This document shows, in pieces, positions 17,548 to 21,870 of a stretch of DNA of 21,870 nucleotides (positions are counted from its first letter, which is position 1; every line of letters starts with the position of its first letter). A model generated the notes under the pieces. That model was not told the origin of the DNA and ran no database searches. It saw only the letters and a program-made list of their open reading frames with translations. Source of the stretch: Komagataeibacter kakiaceti JCM 25156 (GTDB taxonomy: Bacteria > Pseudomonadota > Alphaproteobacteria > Acetobacterales > Acetobacteraceae); assembly GCF_000613305.1 (NCBI RefSeq), contig NZ_BAIO01000014.1, positions 1-21,870 on the forward strand, in the 5' to 3' direction. The position numbers and the translations under genes are program-made.

Positions 17548-19778
17548 ATGAATACGCTCCAACTACCGTCATCCTATAACGGCGCCGCGCCGGACCCGGT
17601 GGCGATACAACAGATTTCACCCTTGCATGCTTTCAGCGTCATGAACCGGCACCGCCTTGCCATCGCGCTTGTCACGCTGGCGGTCGCCCTTCCGGCAGGG
17701 GCGGGAATCTTTTCCCTCAAACCTTATTACAACGCCTCCTCCATCCTGATCGTCGGCACGCGGCAGGCTCCGTTCCGTGACCTGCAGGCCACCGTCGCCT
17801 CGCCCGAGGTGGATACCGTGGCGGTCAACAGCGAGGTCAGCATCCTGCGCAGCCCCGCCATCGCGCGCGCCGTGGTGCAGAAACTGGATCTGGTCAATAA
17901 CCCCGAAGTGCGCGAGACGCTGGATTCCGTTCCCCTCGTCAAACGTATCATGGATGTGGCGACCAGCTTTTTCACCACCCCCGCGCCCCGCGTGCCCATG
18001 ACGCAGAACGAGCGCATCCAGGCCACCGCCACGCTGCTGGACCACTGGGTCACGATCCTGAATGACGGACGTTCCTATATCATCACCATCACCGCCAGCA
18101 CGAACGACGCGCTGACCAGCGCGCGGATCGCCAATGCCTATGCCGATGTCTATCTGGACTTCAAGCGCCACATGAAAATATCGGCCACATGGCAGGCCAA
18201 CGCCATGCTGGATGAGCAGATCGTGCCGCTGCGCGAACGCCTGCGCAAGGCGGAACAGGCGGTGCAGGCGTTCCGGGAAAAGAACGGCCTGATCGCCGCC
18301 GAACTGGAGCGCGCGCCCGGCGCCAACGCCAATAACGCCGATAATGGCGGCACGACCGTGACCGACCAGCAACTGACCCAGATGAACCACCAGCTTACCA
18401 TGGCGCGCGCGGATCTGGAATCACGCCGGGCGCGCTATGCCGAAGTACGCACCGCCATCAGCAACGGCAGCCTTGACAGTATTCCCGATGCCGTCTCCTC
18501 CCCCCTGATCCAGCAGCTTCAGGCACAGGAAGCTCAGATCAGCAGCCGCGCGGCCAGCCTGAGCCAGACGGTGATGGACGGCAACCCCGACCTTCAGGCC
18601 GAACGCGCGGCGGCGGCCCAGGTCCGCCGCCGCATCGCGGCCGAGGTTCACCGGATCGCCAGCAGCGCAGCCAAGGAACTGTCCAGTTCCGAGGCACAGG
18701 TCACCGCGCTGTCAGCGGCGGTCAACCGGCTTCAGGGGCAGGTCACCGCCGAGAACGAGGCCGACGTGACCCTGCGCCAGTTGCAGAGCGAGGCCACGGC
18801 GGCGCGCACCGTCTATCAGGATTATCTGGGCCGCTTTGCCCAGACCTCCACACAGGCGGAACTCCAGGTGGCCGAAGCCGACCTGATCTCACGCGCGGAT
18901 ACGCCGCTCAGCCCGTATGGACCGCCGCGCAAGCAGTACATGGCCATCGCGGTCATTTTCGCCCTGCTGATCGGCGCGGGATCCGCGCTGGTCATCGACC
19001 GCATGCACAAGGGTGTCAGAAGCACGGCGGAACTTGACGCCATTCCGGGGCTGTTCGCGCTCGGGCTCGTGCCCGCCTTCGCCGGGCCGCTGCGCCGCCA
19101 GTATGTCAGCCGGGAGCGTTCGGCCTATCTGGAAACCGTGGAATCCATCCGCAGCGTCCTGTCATTCGGCCATAGCCGTTTCCGCGCCAAGGTGGTGCTG
19201 GTCACATCGGCGGAGCAGGACGAGGGGAAAACCACTTTCGCCCTCTCGCTGGCCGCCAATACCGCGCGCTGCGGGCAACGCGCGCTCGTGATCGACTGTG
19301 ACATGCGCAACCCGTCGGCCATGCGGGTGATGGGGGGCATCAGCGTGCTCCATAACAGCCAGATGCCGGTGGACGCGCTTCTGGCCGGGCTGGAGCGTGA
19401 CGTGCTGCCCGGCGTGGACATCCTTACGCCCGAAGGATGCTGCACCGTGGCGGGGGCGCCATGCTGCTGCCCGAGGAACTGGGGCAGATCCTGTCCCATG
19501 TCCGCTCACAGTACGACATGATCATACTGGATACGCCCCCCGCCCTCGCCTTTCCCGACGCCGCCGTCCTGTCACGGCAGACGGATGGGGTGGTCATGGT
19601 GGTCAAATGGGGGCGGACCTCACCTTCCACGCTGGTGCAGGCGATGCGCGCGCTGCGCACCTATGACGCACGCACGCTGGGGGCGGTGCTGACACAGGCC
19701 CCGCCGAACAGTCTGGGCGAGGCGGAAAAGCACCCGTTCCGCATCTACAGCCATTACGGACTGCTGCCCCCTGGATGA
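17548..19778 (+). CDS. Wzc/GumC-type polysaccharide co-polymerase with BY-kinase domain (one frameshift)
   Basis: Restored length is 743 residues. Layout: TM1 at ~36-58; a Wzz domain (SSILIVGTRQAPFRDL...); periplasmic coiled coils ~220-250, 275-300 and 350-430; proline-rich LSPYGPPRK with TM2 ~464-485; and a cytoplasmic kinase domain with Walker A AEQDEGKT (~556-563), Walker A' LVIDCDMRNPS and Walker B MIILDTPP. It controls chain length and polymerisation of the EPS with Wzy and links to the Wza-type exporter. One base is missing near 19435; restoring it joins DILTPEG to MLHRGGGAMLLPEELGQILS. The C-terminus has only two tyrosines (RIYSHYG), not the usual tyrosine cluster. GAGAGGA at 17533-17539 suits ATG 17548; GTG 17545 is possible. 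Confidence 0.9.
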
Positions 19779-19806
19779 AACACCGTGCAACCTGTGGAGT
19801 GCCCTG

Positions 19807-20887
19807 GTGAACCCAGTCATCTATGTCAACGGACGCTTCATGACCCAGCACTGAGCGGGGTGCAGCGTTTCGCCCTTGAAATCAGTCATGCGCTGGCCCG
19901 TGTCACCCGCGCGCGGGGGGAGCCGCCGCCCGTCATGCTCACCCCGGCGGCCACCATTGCCGGAAGCGCCACGCCGGACCTGCCCCGGCGCATGGTGGGC
20001 CGCTGGCATGGGCAGGTATGGGAACAGCTTGAACTGCCACGGGCCGCGCGGGATGGTGTCCTGCTCAATCTTGGCAACACCGCCCCGTTATGGGGGGGAA
20101 AGCGGATCGTGATCATCCATGACGCGGGCATTTTCAGCCAGCCGGGATCCTATTCATGGAAATTCCGGCTGTGGTACCGGCTTTTGCACACCCTGCTGCG
20201 CCATACCCGCGCGCAACTGGTGACCGTATCCGAATTCTCACGCACGGAACTGTCCAGATACCTGCGCATTCCCCCCGGGCGCATCGCGGTCATGAGCGAG
20301 GGGGCGGAACATATCACCCGCGTCCCGCCCGATACGACCATCCTGACACGCCACGGGCTGGCCCCCCGGCAGTTCGTGCTGGTGGTGGGCAACCTGGCGC
20401 CCCACAAGAACCTGGCCCGGCTGGACGCGCTGGCGCGCGTGCTGGCGATGCGGGGGATTCCGCTCGTTATCAGCGGGCGCGTGAACACAACCATATTCAA
20501 CGCCAGCGGCATGCAGTCCCTGCCCCGACCCGCCACCTATATAGGCGTGTCAGCGATCAGGAACTGCGCGCGCTGTACGGGGCGGCGGCCTGCTTCGTGT
20601 TTCCATCCCTGTATGAAGGATTTGGCCTGCCGCCGGTGGAGGCCATGGCCTGCGGCTGCCCGGTTGTCGCGGCCGACATTCCCGTCCTGCACGAAATATG
20701 CGGCCCGGCGGCGCTGTATGCCGATCCCCTTGACCCCGAAGCCATCGCACGCGGCGTGACGTACCTGCTCGACACCCCCGCCATGGCGGAGGACATGCGC
20801 GCGGCCGGCCTGGCGCGGGCCGCCGGCTATACATGGGACCGGGCCGCGCAGTCCCTGCTGGAAATCGCGAGGAACATGACCCCATGA
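19807..20887 (+). CDS. GT4-family glycosyltransferase (two frameshifts)
   Basis: Restored length is 360 residues. Start is GTG 19807 with GGAG seven bases upstream, giving NPVIYVNGRFMTQ; one base missing near 19848 then joins to PLSGVQRFALEIS. The SGVQRF turn is typical of mannosyltransferase-like GT4 enzymes. Further motifs: VIIHDAGIF, LVTVSEFSRTEL, FVLVVGNLAPHKNLARL. A second missing base near 20545 links ATYIG to RVSDQELRALYGAAACFVFP, followed by the donor-site motif EGFGLPPVEAMACGCPVV (E-x7-E). It would add one sugar to the lipid-linked repeat unit; the sugar is unknown. The stop overlaps the next start as ATGA (20884-20887). It starts 28 bases after the wzc-like gene. Confidence 0.85.
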
Positions 20888-21265
20888 TCCCACATCATTG
20901 CAACAAATGGGCGCGGAACCTGATGCGGGCCTGCATGGGCGCGGGGCTGCTTATGGGGCTGTCCCGCCCCGCGCCCATGCCGCCCCGGCCACGCAGTCCG
21001 TCTGGTGCAGCATTACCGAGCCAATAGCCGACGGCTGTTCATAAGCGACCCGTCCCACCTGCCCACAACCTCGCGCATGACGGTGTTTTCCTACAGCGGC
21101 CGTTTCGCCCGCACCGTGAACATGCGCTACGGCCTGCACTATGTGCTGGTGGGGAATTACTGCCTTGCCTTTCCAACACCGCGTCGCGCCGCCATCGCGC
21201 ATGCCGACATGATTGCGCATCTGGCGGACCAGAATTTCCAGATCGTTACCGTCGGTATTTTCTGA
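20884..21265 (+). CDS. Small secreted protein of unknown function (two frameshifts)
   Basis: Restored length is 127 residues. The N-terminus MIPHHCNKWARNLMRACMGA, then GLLMGLSRPAPHAAPA, looks like a Sec signal peptide. The mature part would begin ATQSVWCSITEPIADGC and continue SDPSHLPTTSRMTVFSYSGR, ending QNFQIVTVGIF. Two cysteines 12 residues apart could form a disulfide. No family is recognised; its place between two glycosyltransferase genes suggests a periplasmic role in EPS assembly or modification. One base is missing at about 20974-20976 and another at about 21038-21041; each repair reopens the frame. Without repair only the C-terminal frame 21005-21265 and a short N-terminal frame ending at 21027 are seen. 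The start shares ATGA with the previous stop. Confidence 0.6.
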
Positions 21266-21288
21266 CCCCGCGCCGAGGAGACATGTTT

Positions 21289-21870
21289 ATGACCGCGCAG
21301 CCTGCCACGCCCTTGCGCATCCCTGCCCAGCCCAGCCATGAATACAGGCCCCATGACTGGCCGCCCCAGAATAAAAAGGCCACGCCACCCGGCATTACCC
21401 GATATTACGCCGCCACGCACGGCCCGGTGGCCGGGCCTGATGTCCTGCCCGACCCGGCGGGGCATGAGGATGGGAATTTCCTCTTTCGCCTGCTGCGCCG
21501 CCAGTTCCGGTATTTCATGGGTTTCGATTTCGTGCGGACATGGCGCAAACGGGCGGAGATCCTGTCCGCGGGCGTGGTCTGGACCCATACGGAGGCACAG
21601 GCGCGCGCGGTCCTGCTGCTTTACCGCCTGACACCCCTGAGTGCTCATCCCCCCCTTATCGCGCAATGTGACTGGCTTACGGAACGCTGGGCGCTGGAAC
21701 CGTCATGGCGCAGGCTGGTCCTGCGTTCGCTGCTCGCGCGCGCGGATGTGCTGACCTTCATGTCAGGGCAGGACATGGCCTATGCCCGCGCCCTGCTGCC
21801 GGGGCGACGCATGGAATGGGTCGGGCCTGCCGCCCCGCTTCCTGAACCACCGCCCCGCCCCCCACATATG
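21289..21870 (+). CDS. Probable glycosyltransferase, N-terminal part (runs off the window)
   Basis: Open for 194 codons to the edge, starting MTAQPATPLRIPAQPSHEYR. After a proline-rich N-terminus the sequence runs FLFRLLRRQFRYFMGFDFVR, TWRKRAEILSAGVVWTHTEA, then LLLYRLTPLSAHPPLIAQ and LLARADVLTFMSGQDMAYAR. An N-terminal pattern of 'enzyme entering via a house of W-T-H-T-E and L-x-R-A-D-x-L-T' is like the acceptor half of GT-B glycosyltransferases in acetic acid bacterial EPS loci; the donor half is beyond the window. Start choice: GAGGAG at 21275-21280 is eight bases before ATG 21289 but only two before ATG 21283, so 21289 is preferred. It follows the secreted-protein gene by 23 bases. Confidence 0.65.
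   Translation, partial: MTAQPATPLRIPAQPSHEYRPHDWPPQNKKATPPGITRYYAATHGPVAGPDVLPDPAGHEDGNFLFRLLRRQFRYFMGFDFVRTWRKRAEILSAGVVWTHTEAQARAVLLLYRLTPLSAHPPLIAQCDWLTERWALEPSWRRLVLRSLLARADVLTFMSGQDMAYARALLPGRRMEWVGPAAPLPEPPPRPPHM

Noticed and set aside
17617..18390. A 257-codon minus-strand frame inside the wzc-like gene.
   Set aside because: It is a GC-rich antisense shadow full of Gly, Arg and His; the plus strand encodes the well-supported co-polymerase.
1..21870. tRNA, rRNA, CRISPR arrays or riboswitches.
   Set aside because: No cloverleaf with a conserved T-arm, no regularly spaced direct repeats and no known riboswitch core was seen by eye on either strand.

Overview
The window looks like chromosomal DNA of an acetic acid bacterium (Acetobacteraceae, Komagataeibacter/Gluconacetobacter-like). 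The basis is GC-rich coding sequence, a gum/acetan-type exopolysaccharide (EPS) locus, and a paired-hairpin intergenic repeat that I recall from that group. The assignment is inference; no rRNA or other marker is present.

Left region (1-6310), cell-envelope sugar chemistry. A leftward pair (SGNH-type hydrolase, then the N-terminus of a GT2 glycosyltransferase running off the window, ATGA overlap) diverges from a rightward four-gene operon. The operon encodes a GT87 polyprenol-dependent glycosyltransferase, a HAD-UbiA fusion resembling decaprenyl-phosphate phosphoribose synthase, a large polytopic membrane protein, and a small EamA/SMR (ArnE/F-like) flippase subunit. Together they read as making, flipping and using a polyprenyl-phosphate sugar, possibly a pentose.

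Middle region (6311-10604) is visibly more AT-rich. It holds one leftward gene, a three-part TPR / beta-rich / GT9 protein, between long stretches without a recognisable gene. Two copies of a ~78-bp paired-hairpin repeat lie in opposite orientation at the two edges, each just past the stop codon of the adjoining gene.

Right region (10605-21870), a Wzy-dependent EPS locus in two divergent units. Leftward from 15646: an outer-membrane beta-barrel, a short Wza/GumB-type lipoprotein, a GT4 glycosyltransferase and a Wzy-like polymerase; one small membrane-protein ORF lies on the opposite strand between them. Rightward from 16024: a WbaP/GumD/AceA-type initiating phosphoglycosyltransferase, a Wzc-type co-polymerase/BY-kinase, a GT4, a small secreted protein and a further glycosyltransferase running off the end. 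The divergent promoter region carries a CRP/FNR-like dyad. The barrel beside a short Wza without a membrane-spanning tail suggests a two-part outer-membrane exit.

An overriding feature is that ten genes are broken by about fourteen single-base indels, nearly all deletions and mostly in short runs of one base. Restoring each gives a family-typical protein, a length divisible by three and correct gene junctions. I read most of these as sequencing or assembly errors, so affected genes are annotated over their restored spans as CDS.
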